Below are positions 1 to 8,143 of a stretch of 64,000 bases of DNA, piece after piece. The position numbers and the translations under genes are program-made. This DNA is from Cytobacillus firmus (GTDB lineage: Bacteria > Bacillota > Bacilli > Bacillales > Cytobacillaceae), in the NCBI RefSeq assembly GCF_023657595.1, contig NZ_CP098323.1, positions 3,558,001 through 3,622,000 on the forward strand, in the 5' to 3' direction. The notes below the pieces were generated by a model. The model saw nothing but the letters and a program-made list of their open reading frames with translations. It did no database searches and had not been told where the DNA came from. How positions within the stretch are numbered: position 1 is the first letter of the stretch; every line of letters begins with the position of its first letter.

Positions 1-49
1 TCCGTCCCGATAATTTTTCTGCCGCCAATTCAGTTAATGTTATTTCCAT
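1..49 (-). CDS. HesB/IscA-like iron-sulfur protein, N-terminus only
   Basis: Only the first 16 codons lie in the window. They read from an ATG (complement of 47-49) preceded by a strong GGGGAGG ribosome binding site, and the start MEITLTELAAEKL resembles the small HesB/YadR-type Fe-S proteins such as B. subtilis YqkB. YqkB also lies in this neighbourhood in B. subtilis, which supports the guess, and the divergent neighbour is another Fe-S protein. The identity rests on a very short stretch plus synteny, so it is tentative. Confidence 0.45.
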   Translation of the reverse strand, partial: MEITLTELAAEKLSGR

Positions 50-170
50 GTTGTAAAACTACCTCCCCTTTGCATATGCTGATTTTAACACAGATAAGCA
101 TAACATGCTTCTGAAAGAGACAGCTGCTATTGAGCCGCCTAATAAAGATTTTTAGAAAGGATGATTGGAT

Positions 171-392
171 ATGTCCAAGGCGCAGATTAAAGTAATGGAT
201 AATGGATCGCTGCGTGTAACAGGTGATGTAGAGTTAATTGATATGGATGGCAATAAATTCGAAACAGGGAAAACCTTTTCCCTTTGCCGCTGCGGAAGAT
301 CTTTGAAAATCCCATTTTGTGATGGCACTCATAAAGGAACTTTCCAATCCTGTGTCCGCGCGGAGAAAGCTTCCGATGACAAGCAGCAATAA
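171..392 (+). CDS. CDGSH iron-sulfur domain protein
   Basis: A 73-residue protein with one CDGSH-type zinc-finger motif near residues 39-54: CRC at 39-41, Cys50 and His54 (CDGTH). In this family the three cysteines and one histidine hold a 2Fe-2S cluster that can be redox active or transferred. The ATG at 171 is preferred to an in-frame TTG at 165 because the AGAAAGG ribosome site sits about nine bases upstream of it. It is single-domain and soluble, with no signal peptide, and is followed directly by a terminator, so it is probably monocistronic. Confidence 0.9.
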   Translation: MSKAQIKVMDNGSLRVTGDVELIDMDGNKFETGKTFSLCRCGRSLKIPFCDGTHKGTFQSCVRAEKASDDKQQ

Positions 393-400
393 TGGTGAAA

Positions 401-428
401 ACGGGGACAGTCATCCCCGTTTTTTTTA
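401..428 (+). terminator. Rho-independent terminator of the CDGSH gene
   Basis: The stem ACGGGGA/TCCCCGT around a short loop is followed by eight T residues, just after the stop at 392. The T-run overlaps the stop codon of the possible small minus-strand gene at 426-575. Confidence 0.8.
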
Positions 429-575
429 TTTTTCACTTTTTATTCTTGCAGGTGTCGCTCTTTCATCCTGTACTATCCCTTGAAGCCGTTCCCGGTCCCT
501 GTCCGTACTGTCTTCCCCGGCCCCTGGTGCGGCGTTGGCCATTGGCAGCTGTTCAAGTTCTTTTCCTCTAGGCAT
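426..575 (-). CDS. Possible 49-residue hydrophilic protein
   Basis: An ATG (complement of 573-575) lies about ten bases after a GGGAGGTG ribosome site and opens a 49-codon frame ending in TAA at 426-428. The product begins MPRGKELEQLP, is rich in charged residues (Glu, Asp, Arg, Lys), and has no membrane segment. It follows yqjX by about 80 bases on the same strand and could belong to the SOS-controlled yqjW-yqjX transcript. I do not recognise the family. A longer overlapping GTG frame (473-655) has no ribosome site, so this frame is the better candidate. Coding potential is modest. Confidence 0.45.
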   Translation of the reverse strand: MPRGKELEQLPMANAAPGAGEDSTDRDRERLQGIVQDERATPARIKSEK

Positions 576-654
576 ATTTCATACACCTCCCTGCTGTTAA
601 GGTGCTTCCCTCGCCCAAAAATACCCGTTTTAAATTCATCCAGTTCAGACAGCA

Positions 655-990
655 CTATTCTTCCGTGAACCGCGCATCCGCTATATCGTTAATGGAAATA
701 CGGTGAATTTCCCCAAACCGGTCAACAACATGAAGCTTTTGGCCAAGGTCATCCCAATAATGAATGCTCCCGATAACCAGTTCATAATTTCTGCCCCTGT
801 AATGTGTAAGTGTAACGTTTTTTTGAAATTCCATTGCTTCCGAAAGAATTTCATTCATATATTCAAGCTTCTGCTCATCCAATTCCCGCTTTTGCTCGTA
901 TGTGTCTTCCTTTGCCCAGTCTCTTAAGAGCTTTACATGTTCCGGCAGCATCATGGAAGTCCATTTAATTCTGCCCCGATCGCGAATCAT
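655..990 (-). CDS. yqjX: YolD-like protein
   Basis: A 111-residue protein of the YolD-like family, typically found next to Y-family polymerases of the UvrX/YqjW type. The family hallmarks seen are the N-terminal DRGRIKW with Met-Met-LPEH, a central acidic helical region, and a C-terminal beta-rich part (GSIHYWDD, VVDRFGEIHRI). By sequence family it is comparable to UmuD-like accessory proteins, but the biochemical role is not settled. AGGAGG lies eight bases before the ATG at 990. The gene follows yqjW by 15 bases, so the two share the LexA-controlled promoter. Confidence 0.88.
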   Translation of the reverse strand: MIRDRGRIKWTSMMLPEHVKLLRDWAKEDTYEQKRELDEQKLEYMNEILSEAMEFQKNVTLTHYRGRNYELVIGSIHYWDDLGQKLHVVDRFGEIHRISINDIADARFTEE

Positions 991-1005
991 AAGCTGACCC
1001 TCCTT

Positions 1006-2265
1006 TTACATTTTATGGCCGCCAACCAATGTCGCACGGTGTTTGGCGGTTCCTGCGCCTGTATAAGAGACGGCTCTCAGAAGAGCTCCTCCTCCAAACT
1101 TGGAGCGGATCCGGTCGACAGTATAGCCGAGCTCCCTTTTTTTCCAGCCATCCAAGTCGAACAGACTCAGCTGCATTTCGCAGTCATCCGTAATATTGCC
1201 GAGGGAAATGGAAATCTGCCGTACTGTTTTCCCCTCATAATTCTCGTCAAAAAGCTCGAGGCAGACCCGATAAAGATCCATCGTAATATTGGTTGGCTGA
1301 TCAACTGTCCTGGAGCGGTAAAACCCCCCTCCGAATTCATCCTGGCTGTAGCCAAGCCCAAAGCTGATGGTTCTGCCGGCTTTGCGGTGGCTGCGGGCCC
1401 TTCTTGCCACTTCTTCACACATCTCAAGGACCACATGCTTAATTTCCTTTTCCTCTTTGTAATCCCTCAGTAAAATCTGACTTTTGCCGAAGCTGATCTG
1501 CCCTGCCATAATCGGCGCGCCTATTTCCGACAAATCAATACCCCATGCATGGTGATAGAGCTGATTGCCCATAATCCCAAACTTCTTCTCGAGCTTAGCC
1601 AGATCATAGCGGGCAAGCTGGCCGACTGTAAAAATCCCCATTCCATTCAATGTCTTTTCAACACGGCGGCCGATGCCCCACATTTCCCGTAACGGGGATA
1701 TATTCCACAGCTTTGTTTTTACATCTCCATACGTCCATTGTGCAACTCCCTTTTTTTTCGCCTCAAGGTCCAGGCAGAGCTTTGACATTAGCAAATTAGG
1801 CCCTATTCCTATGGCACAGGGAAGCTGAAATTCCCGTTCAATATCATCTTTTATTTTCCAGGCAATCGTCTGGGCATCACCCCAGAGATGCAATGCGCCG
1901 TCTACTTTTATAAAGCTTTCATCGACACTGTACGTATGGATGGCTTCCTTGGGGACATATCGGTTAAACACTCTGGTGATTTCAGTGGAGATTCTTAAAT
2001 AAGTTGCCATTTTCGGCTCCTCAACTCGAATGCGCGGATCTTGGGGGACCTCAAAAAGACGGGACCCTGTCTTTATTCCAAACTCTTTTTTCATTCGTGG
2101 AGAGGCCGCCAGAACAACGCTCCCCTTCCGTTCCACATTCCCGGCAATTACAAGATAGCAGTCAAGAGGATCCAGACCAAGCATGACAGCAGAACAGCTT
2201 GCATAAAAGCTCTTCATATCAACACACAAAATTTGATTGTTCGGCATTGAGCTGTAATCAACCAT
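1006..2265 (-). CDS. yqjW: Y-family DNA polymerase, UvrX/YqjW type
   Basis: A 419-residue translesion polymerase of the UmuC/UvrX branch. The palm begins at LCVDMKSFYAS with the first metal-binding Asp, and YSVDES carries the second catalytic Asp-Glu pair. Helix-hairpin-helix-like sequence (MWGIGRRVEKTLNGMG) and a little-finger domain follow. QLSLFD near the C-terminus looks like a beta-clamp binding motif. The start at 2265 is chosen because AAGGAGGA lies ten bases upstream; a GTG further out (2358) has no such site. Two LexA boxes at the promoter indicate damage induction. It heads a unit with yqjX. Confidence 0.92.
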   Translation of the reverse strand: MVDYSSMPNNQILCVDMKSFYASCSAVMLGLDPLDCYLVIAGNVERKGSVVLAASPRMKKEFGIKTGSRLFEVPQDPRIRVEEPKMATYLRISTEITRVFNRYVPKEAIHTYSVDESFIKVDGALHLWGDAQTIAWKIKDDIEREFQLPCAIGIGPNLLMSKLCLDLEAKKKGVAQWTYGDVKTKLWNISPLREMWGIGRRVEKTLNGMGIFTVGQLARYDLAKLEKKFGIMGNQLYHHAWGIDLSEIGAPIMAGQISFGKSQILLRDYKEEKEIKHVVLEMCEEVARRARSHRKAGRTISFGLGYSQDEFGGGFYRSRTVDQPTNITMDLYRVCLELFDENYEGKTVRQISISLGNITDDCEMQLSLFDLDGWKKRELGYTVDRIRSKFGGGALLRAVSYTGAGTAKHRATLVGGHKM

Positions 2266-2359
2266 GACTTCGACATCCTCCTTCAAAAAAAGCGTAAGGC
2301 GCTGCTTATCAGCTTCTATGCTGCATAGCCCCTCTGAACCCCAAAAAATATATATCACA

Positions 2360-2419
2360 AGAACATCCGTTCTGTATATGTATACCCATTATATTAAGCG
2401 AATATGCGTTCGGTTTCAA
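2360..2419 (-). promoter_or_regulatory. SOS promoter of yqjW-yqjX with two LexA boxes
   Basis: On the minus strand TTGAAA (complement of 2414-2419) and TAATAT (complement of 2391-2396) are 17 bases apart, a good sigma-A promoter. CGAATATGCGTTCG at 2399-2412 fills the spacer and matches the Bacillus LexA/DinR box (CGAAC-N4-GTTCG) at all but one conserved base. A second box, AGAACATCCGTTCT at 2360-2373, lies about 20 bases past the expected start. Repression by LexA is inferred. Confidence 0.78.
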
Positions 2420-2493
2420 TGGAAATTTTACGCGGTTTTTCTTAAAAGTGGTTCTTTCTCCCCAGGATAGACGCCTCACCGGCCAAAAACAAA

Positions 2494-2523
2494 AGAAGCT
2501 GCAGGCATTTGGCTGCAGCTTCT
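2494..2523 (-). terminator. Terminator of yqjQ
   Basis: An 11-base-pair perfect stem AGAAGCTGCAG/CTGCAGCTTCT, followed on the minus strand by a T-rich tract, just downstream of the SDR gene stop at 2531. Confidence 0.78.
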
Positions 2524-2530
2524 GAGCTTC

Positions 2531-3325
2531 TTATTTTTGATTGAATGCGCGTTTTCCTATTTTTTCGAACAGGCCTGGAAAAAGGGCATAGATAATGCTC
2601 CCCGCATTCATCCACCGAGGAAGGTTGATTTCCCTGACAGGCCGCAGCATAGCATTGACTACCTTGCGGGCCACGTATTCAGGCTTAAGCATAAATTTGC
2701 TGACATTTTTCACGTATGTGCCCTTTTCATCTGCAATCGTAAAGAAATTGGTTTCAATCGGTCCGGGGTTAACTGCAGTCACAAATACATTGCTGTCAGC
2801 AAGCTCCATCCGAAGGCTGTTTGTATAGCCAAGAACCGCATGCTTGGTTGCGGAATAGACACTCGATTTCGGTGTGGCCATTTTACCGGCCTGTGAAGCG
2901 ATATTAATAATATGGCCGCTCCTCTGTTTCCTCATCACTGGGAGCACCATGCTCGTGCAGGCCATTAAGCCAACAACGTTTACATCAAACATTCCTTTTA
3001 TTTCTTCAACTTTTGCTTCATGCGCCTCGCGAAAAACACCGAAGCCGGCGTTATTCACAAGCACATCTATGTGACCAAACCGGGCAATGATCTCTGAAAA
3101 AACAGCCGAAACTTCGTCAGTGTCTGAAACATCAAGCTTATCCACATGAACATCGACTGAAAAGCGCTTCCGCAAGTCTGCCTGCAGCTCCTGCAATTTG
3201 TCAAGGCGGCGGGCAAGAAGGACAAGATTTGCTCCCCTCTCGGCACAAAGGACGGCCATTTGCGCCCCGATTCCGCCTGATGCACCGGTGATAATCACAT
3301 TTTTATTTTTTAATCTGTCTGACAA
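2531..3325 (-). CDS. yqjQ: Short-chain dehydrogenase/reductase
   Basis: A 264-residue classical SDR. The Rossmann motif TGASGGIG is at residues 14-21, the structural NNAG motif follows, and the catalytic residues are Ser (NIASQAG) and YSATK. The C-terminus is extended and partly hydrophobic, as in the DltE/YqjQ-like group. The substrate is unknown. Translation appears to start at TTG directly after the yqjP stop, with AGAGGTGG five bases upstream inside yqjP, so the two genes are translationally coupled. The terminator at 2494 closes the pair. Confidence 0.93.
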   Translation of the reverse strand: MSDRLKNKNVIITGASGGIGAQMAVLCAERGANLVLLARRLDKLQELQADLRKRFSVDVHVDKLDVSDTDEVSAVFSEIIARFGHIDVLVNNAGFGVFREAHEAKVEEIKGMFDVNVVGLMACTSMVLPVMRKQRSGHIINIASQAGKMATPKSSVYSATKHAVLGYTNSLRMELADSNVFVTAVNPGPIETNFFTIADEKGTYVKNVSKFMLKPEYVARKVVNAMLRPVREINLPRWMNAGSIIYALFPGLFEKIGKRAFNQK

Positions 3326-4300
3326 TCAAACCACCTCTTTTGATGCGGAATACAAGAATGCTTCCTCCTCTTTATTTATATAAATCTCTCCTATTGAATG
3401 CAAATAGTCAAGCTGTGCGACTGTTTCGGAAATGGTCAGGGAAAGCTCCTTCTCATAAACCTTCGGAAAAAGGCGGCGGCATACCTCAAAAACAGTAAGC
3501 GATTCGGACTCAAGCCATGCCTTTACTTTCATTGCCCGCTCATGCTGGCGGCCAAGCCTTTCGCTTATTAACCCATTCACATTTGTAATATCCTCTCCAT
3601 GTCCGGAATAAAAAAGGGATATCGGCAGCTGCCGCAGTTTTTTCAGAGACTCGTTATACTGAAGCTGCGGCTTCGGTCTTTCCGCATTGCCGGGAAGCGG
3701 CGGCTCCAGGATAGGGTTAGGTGAAATGTGTGCAAGCAAATGATCTCCTCCAAGGAATACACCATCTTTCTCCCTGAACAAACCTATATGGCTCTGTGCA
3801 TGCCCGGGGGTCTCCGTTACCGTCCAATCGTTAAGCCCTTCAGGCTGGCTGCCTTCCTTCAGCTCTCCTGTCAGGGTACGATTGCAGGAATAGCGCAAAG
3901 TCTTTTTCATTTTGTTAATAAAGGAAGCATACCTTTCAGGAATTCCAAATTCGTTAAACAGTTTTATGTAAAACTCATCATGAAATTTTAGAAATTCGTC
4001 AGTACGGGACAGCCACCTTTGGTTAACCGGGTGCCCGAACACATCAAGATTGTCCGGGAAAAAGTCAAGCAGCCCGGCATGATCGGGATGATGATGTGTG
4101 AGAACAACCTGTTCAAAATCACCGGGAGTTAAATTCAGCTCTTTAAGCTGGGATTTTAAAGCTTCCCATGCTTCATCCGTTTTAGGCCCGGCATCGACAA
4201 GAGTCAGCTTTTCCCCTTTTACTGCATATACATTAACGTCGCCGACAGGAAAAGGTGTCGGGATCACAAGCTTTGCAATACCATCCTTCCATTTTGCCAT
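3326..4300 (-). CDS. yqjP: Metallo-beta-lactamase fold hydrolase
   Basis: A 324-residue MBL-fold protein. The metal-binding motif THHHPDHAG is near residues 68-76; GHAQSHIG and GGDHLL give the further histidine and the bridging aspartate, and SGHGED the last histidine. The C-terminal winged-helix-like segment (about 255-315) resembles the LACTB2/glyoxalase-II-like group, and a thioester or nucleic-acid hydrolase role is possible. The substrate is not known. It heads the yqjP-yqjQ pair with no gap to yqjQ. Confidence 0.9.
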   Translation of the reverse strand: MAKWKDGIAKLVIPTPFPVGDVNVYAVKGEKLTLVDAGPKTDEAWEALKSQLKELNLTPGDFEQVVLTHHHPDHAGLLDFFPDNLDVFGHPVNQRWLSRTDEFLKFHDEFYIKLFNEFGIPERYASFINKMKKTLRYSCNRTLTGELKEGSQPEGLNDWTVTETPGHAQSHIGLFREKDGVFLGGDHLLAHISPNPILEPPLPGNAERPKPQLQYNESLKKLRQLPISLFYSGHGEDITNVNGLISERLGRQHERAMKVKAWLESESLTVFEVCRRLFPKVYEKELSLTISETVAQLDYLHSIGEIYINKEEEAFLYSASKEVV

Positions 4301-4559
4301 TTTACAATCCCCCTAAATCACTATATTTAAATAAAATAAAGCTGTTTTTCTATATACTTCCGCAGGCATGCTTCATTTAGTAAACTGTTCTGTTATCCCC
4401 TTAAAAAATCAGCATTTGCCATACGCATATATTAGCGGAATTTAATAACATAATTCACATAATGACATATATAAAAATAAGTGTACCGTTCTTTTTAGTA
4501 ATTGTCATTATTTTCACATAACTTTTATGCAATATTGATAATTTTTTAAAAAATACTTC

Positions 4560-4589
4560 TTGACAAATAAGTGTGTCTTCTTGCATAAT
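4560..4589 (+). promoter_or_regulatory. Promoter of the proI T-box transcript
   Basis: TTGACA at 4560-4565 and CATAAT at 4584-4589 are 18 bases apart, in the right place to start the T-box leader. The AT-rich stretch 4301-4559 upstream shows no gene or recognisable site. Confidence 0.65.
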
Positions 4590-4639
4590 CACAATTAAAA
4601 TTTGATTTTCATAAATCAAAGCTGTACTTCTACAGCAGA

Positions 4640-4914
4640 AACATGGCGATGAATAAGATTAGTAAATGGAAAACGGCGAAAGAGAGTGAAGCTCAAGCGG
4701 CTGAAAGGCTTCACCGTCCACTTGACCATTGAACCTGCCTTATGAGCTGTTAGGAAAACCTAAACGCACCCCCGGCGTTATCGGGATCGAGATGCCTTTT
4801 CAAAACACAGCGGCTGCGGCAGGCATGCTGCACGAAGAAAGAAAAGGCAATGAAGGTGGTACCGCGGAAGCAAAGTCTTTTCGTCCTTTACTGGATGGAA
4901 AGGCTTTTTTATTT
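4640..4914 (+). promoter_or_regulatory. T-box riboswitch, probably proline-specific
   Basis: The T-box sequence AAGGTGGTACCGCGG is at 4853-4867. It is followed by a terminator (stem about 4873-4905, with wobble pairs) and a T-run. Upstream are the AGTA and AGAGAGTGA elements of stem I near 4670-4688. The trinucleotide CCT at 4734-4736, after GAA, sits where a specifier codon is expected and would pair with tRNA-Pro. Uncharged tRNA-Pro would favour the antiterminator and let proI be read. T-box control of proI is known in B. subtilis; the specifier position here is by eye. Confidence 0.85.
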
Positions 4915-4958
4915 TTAACAGCCGGTCAATAGAGCACAATAAGGAGGAATAACAGCAA

Positions 4959-5789
4959 ATGAAAAAATTAGCTATTGCAGGAGCAGGATCAATGGCAGAA
5001 GCGTTAATATCAGGAATCGTCGAAAGCCGGCTCATTACCGGCAGCAATATTTGGGTGACAAACAGAAGCAGCAGGGAAAAACTTCAATCCCTGCAAAAAG
5101 CCTATGGCGTTCAGATAACTTATAATCTCAGTGAACTATTAAGCGGGGCTGACGCTGTTATTTTAGCGATGAAGCCAAAAGATGCTCAGGAAGCCATCAA
5201 TCTCATAAAGCCTTATTTACACGAAGACATGCTGATCATTTCCGTTCTCGCCGGAGTTTCGATCGAAGGCATTGAACTTTTGGCAGAAAAAAAGCTGCCA
5301 GTCGTAAGAGCCATGCCCAATACATCAGCAGCAGTCGGAAAATCAGCAAGCGCCTTATCGGCTAATGAAAGAGTGTCCAAAGAACAGATGAAAGCAGTAA
5401 GAGGCATTTTTGATACAGTGGGAAAATCAGCATTTGTTGAGGAAAAACAGCTGGATGCTGTAACAGGCCTGTCTGGCAGCGGACCGGCATATATTTACTA
5501 TCTTGCGGAAGCTATGGAAAAAAGCGCGGAAGAAATCGGGCTCGAAAAGGGTATGGCGAAAGAATTTATCATCCAGACACTCATCGGGGCAGCCGAAATG
5601 CTGGCCCGATCAGCCAAGGACCCCGAGCAGCTGAGGAAGGAAGTAACAAGCCCCGGCGGCACCACCGAAGCAGGTGTAAAAGTGCTTGAAGCGAACGGAG
5701 TGCAGGAAGCTTTCATTGAATGCATCAAGGAAGCGACAGCCCAATCCAGGCGGCTTGGCCAAAGCTTCAGCAGCACAGTGAAAATATAG
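4959..5789 (+). CDS. proI: Pyrroline-5-carboxylate reductase
   Basis: A 276-residue enzyme catalysing the last step of proline synthesis, reducing pyrroline-5-carboxylate with NAD(P)H. The dinucleotide-binding GAGSMA is at residues 8-13; AMPNTSA and the C-terminal SPGGTTEAGV signature are present. AAGGAGGA lies ten bases before the ATG. The T-box upstream ties expression to the tRNA-Pro charging state. The glycosyltransferase downstream starts 39 bases after the stop and may be co-transcribed. Confidence 0.95.
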   Translation: MKKLAIAGAGSMAEALISGIVESRLITGSNIWVTNRSSREKLQSLQKAYGVQITYNLSELLSGADAVILAMKPKDAQEAINLIKPYLHEDMLIISVLAGVSIEGIELLAEKKLPVVRAMPNTSAAVGKSASALSANERVSKEQMKAVRGIFDTVGKSAFVEEKQLDAVTGLSGSGPAYIYYLAEAMEKSAEEIGLEKGMAKEFIIQTLIGAAEMLARSAKDPEQLRKEVTSPGGTTEAGVKVLEANGVQEAFIECIKEATAQSRRLGQSFSSTVKI

Positions 5790-5828
5790 CTGACAGCATC
5801 CCCCCTAAAAAACGTCGTCTAAAAAAGG

Positions 5829-6983
5829 ATGAGAAACCTGCAAATACTCATTATTCTATTAAGCGCAAGCCTCCTGGTATGGATCGCAGTACTAATTGAT
5901 GCCGTTCTGGGACTAAAAAGCCTGGACCGCCTTGAAGATAGCAATACGATGACTGAAGGCCCCCTTCTTTCTGTTATTACAGCGGCAAGGAATGAAGAAG
6001 CAAAGCTTGCGGAGAGCTTAGAAACCCAGCTGCGGCAAAGCTATAAGCGCATTGAATGGATATTGGTCAATGACCGTTCAGCCGACAGCACAGGAAGCAT
6101 CATGGACCATATTCAGAATAATGATTCAAGGGTTAAATGTATTCATATTGATTCCCTCCCATGCGGATGGCTGGGAAAAAACCACGCTCTTTATAAAGGA
6201 TATATGGAATCATCAGGGGAATTAATCTTGTTTACAGATGCTGATGTGTTATTTAAAGAGGAGGCCTTCAGCAAGGCGGTTCATTATTTCAGCAAGAATG
6301 AACTTGATCATTTAACGGCGGCACCGAGCTTGACGGGCAGGAGTTTCTGGCTCAACACGTTCATTGCTTTTTTTCTTTTTGGCTTCTCTTATTATAAACG
6401 CCCCTGGCTGGCGAATAATCAACGTTCAAAGAGCGGAGTTGGCATTGGGGCATTTAACATGGTATCCAGGCGTTCCTATGAAGCAATCGGAACACACAAG
6501 GCAATAAAAATGCGGCCTGATGATGATTTAATGCTTGGAATGAAAATCAAACAAAACGGCCTCAGGCAGAAATTTGCAACGGCGATGGACCTGATTGAAG
6601 TTGAATGGTATGAAAGCTTAATAGAAGCCTTCAAAGGATTGGAGAAAAATACTTTTGCAGGCCTCCATTACCGAATTAGCATGGTGCTCTTTGCAATTGC
6701 CGGCACATTCAGTTCACAGGTGCTTCCCTTTCTCACCATCTTTTCAACTGACAAAGTTATTTTCAATCTAAGCCTCGCAAACATCATTTTTTTAGCAGGT
6801 GTTTATACAATCATTACAAAAAGAATGACCAATTTTTCTCCGCTTCTGTTTACTGTATTTCCAATTACAGCTCTCCTGTTTATTTATTCCATAATCCGTG
6901 CCAGCATCCTGACCTTTGTACGGGGCGGCATAGTCTGGAGGGGTACATTATATAAGTTAAGCGAACTGAGGAATAAACATTGA
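5829..6983 (+). CDS. Membrane-bound family 2 glycosyltransferase
   Basis: A 384-residue protein with one N-terminal membrane segment (about 4-29) and hydrophobic segments at about 172-190 and 285-365, flanking a cytosolic GT-A domain. LSVITAARNEE begins the GT2 fold, FTDADV is the nucleotide-sugar/metal-binding DxD-like motif, and RPDDDLMLG and a following QxxRW-like region resemble processive or HpnB/CrtQ-like transferases. A lipid or carotenoid-type acceptor is possible but not shown. The ribosome site is weak (AAAAAAGG directly at the ATG), which fits coupling to proI. I recall no counterpart between proI and namA in B. subtilis. Confidence 0.85.
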   Translation: MRNLQILIILLSASLLVWIAVLIDAVLGLKSLDRLEDSNTMTEGPLLSVITAARNEEAKLAESLETQLRQSYKRIEWILVNDRSADSTGSIMDHIQNNDSRVKCIHIDSLPCGWLGKNHALYKGYMESSGELILFTDADVLFKEEAFSKAVHYFSKNELDHLTAAPSLTGRSFWLNTFIAFFLFGFSYYKRPWLANNQRSKSGVGIGAFNMVSRRSYEAIGTHKAIKMRPDDDLMLGMKIKQNGLRQKFATAMDLIEVEWYESLIEAFKGLEKNTFAGLHYRISMVLFAIAGTFSSQVLPFLTIFSTDKVIFNLSLANIIFLAGVYTIITKRMTNFSPLLFTVFPITALLFIYSIIRASILTFVRGGIVWRGTLYKLSELRNKH

Positions 6984-7077
6984 AAGCACACACCTTCCTT
7001 AATGCATGTTCTTTTTCATTTTTGGAACTGCCTGATATACTTAATATTTAGGATAGCGAAATAAGGAGGCAGAAATA

Positions 7078-8097
7078 ATGGAAACAAAGCTTTTTTCACC
7101 TTTTACAATTAAAGGTGTCACCTTTAAAAACCGAATTGTTATGGCACCGATGTGCATGTACTCAAGCCATAATGAAGACGGAATGGTTGAAAACTGGCAC
7201 CGGACTCATTATACGAGCCGGGCAGTCGGACAGGTGGGATTAATCATCCTGGAGGCAACTGCTGTGACTCCGCAGGGCCGAATTTCTCCTCAGGATCTGG
7301 GAATATGGAGTGATGATCACATCGCAGGCCTGAAGGATTTAACCGGGCTAATGAAAGAACACGGTGCTTCACCTGGAATACAGCTGGCGCATGCCGGCAG
7401 AAAAGCGACTGTTGAAGGAGAACTTCTCGCCCCATCCGCTGTTGCTTTTAATGAAAAAATGAAAACACCAAAAGAAATGACAAAAGAAGAAGTATCAGAA
7501 ACTGTCCAGGCATTCAAAAAAGGCGCTGAAAGAGCGAAAAAGGCCGGCTTTGAAGTAATTGAAATTCATGCGGCACACGGATATCTGATCAATGAGTTTC
7601 TCTCACCCCTAAGCAATAAACGGAGTGATGAGTATGGGGGATCGGCTGAAAACCGGTATCGCTTCCTCGGTGAAGTCATTGAAGCCGTTAAAGCCGTTTG
7701 GGATGGACCTTTATTTGTCAGAGTATCAGCCCATGATTATCATGATGAAGGGTTGACCGCAAAGGATTATGCAGAAATGGGAAAATGGATGAAGGAGCAG
7801 GGAGTGGATCTAATTGACGTAAGCTCCGGAGCAGTAGTGCAGGCCAGAATACATACTTACCCTGGCTACCAGGTCAAATTCTCTGAAACCATTAAAGAAG
7901 GTGCGAATATCCAGACTGGTGCAGTCGGGCTTATTACATCCGGCCTGCAGGCTGAAGAAATCCTCCAAAACGAGCGTGCTGATTTAGTCTTTATTGCCAG
8001 AGAATTGCTGAGAGACCCCTATTGGCCGCGGACAGCAGCAAAAGAACTTGGCGCATCAATCGAACCTCCTAAGCAATATGAACGGGGATGGCTGTAA
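7078..8097 (+). CDS. namA: NADPH dehydrogenase, old yellow enzyme family
   Basis: A 339-residue FMN enzyme very close to B. subtilis YqjM/NamA, which reduces activated double bonds of enals, enones and nitro compounds using NADPH. Cys26 and Tyr28 (MAPMCMYS), the substrate-binding His164 and His167 (HAAH) and the C-terminal Arg336 of the ERGWL end are all conserved. These residues mark the 'thermophilic-like' OYE subgroup. It has its own ribosome site (AAGGAGG) and is followed by a strong terminator, so it is likely monocistronic. Confidence 0.96.
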   Translation: METKLFSPFTIKGVTFKNRIVMAPMCMYSSHNEDGMVENWHRTHYTSRAVGQVGLIILEATAVTPQGRISPQDLGIWSDDHIAGLKDLTGLMKEHGASPGIQLAHAGRKATVEGELLAPSAVAFNEKMKTPKEMTKEEVSETVQAFKKGAERAKKAGFEVIEIHAAHGYLINEFLSPLSNKRSDEYGGSAENRYRFLGEVIEAVKAVWDGPLFVRVSAHDYHDEGLTAKDYAEMGKWMKEQGVDLIDVSSGAVVQARIHTYPGYQVKFSETIKEGANIQTGAVGLITSGLQAEEILQNERADLVFIARELLRDPYWPRTAAKELGASIEPPKQYERGWL

Positions 8098-8100
8098 CAT

Positions 8101-8141
8101 AAAACGAGGGATGGCACTTGTTAGCTGCCATCCCTCGTTTT
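8101..8141. terminator. Bidirectional terminator between namA and the symporter
   Basis: A 16-base-pair stem (AAAACGAGGGATGGCA and its complement) around a short loop, with T-rich flanks on both strands. It lies between the stop at 8097 and the convergent stop at 8144 and serves both genes. Confidence 0.88.
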
Positions 8142-8143
8142 TA

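Noticed and set aside
473..655. 60-codon GTG frame after yqjX
   Set aside because: No ribosome site. The overlapping frame 426-575 has a strong one and fits better.
937..1473. Long plus-strand frame opposite yqjW
   Set aside because: It lies fully antisense to a clear polymerase gene, has no ribosome site and encodes no recognisable domain.
4729..4932. 67-codon plus-strand frame before proI
   Set aside because: It sits inside the T-box leader, including the T-box and terminator, so it is structured RNA.
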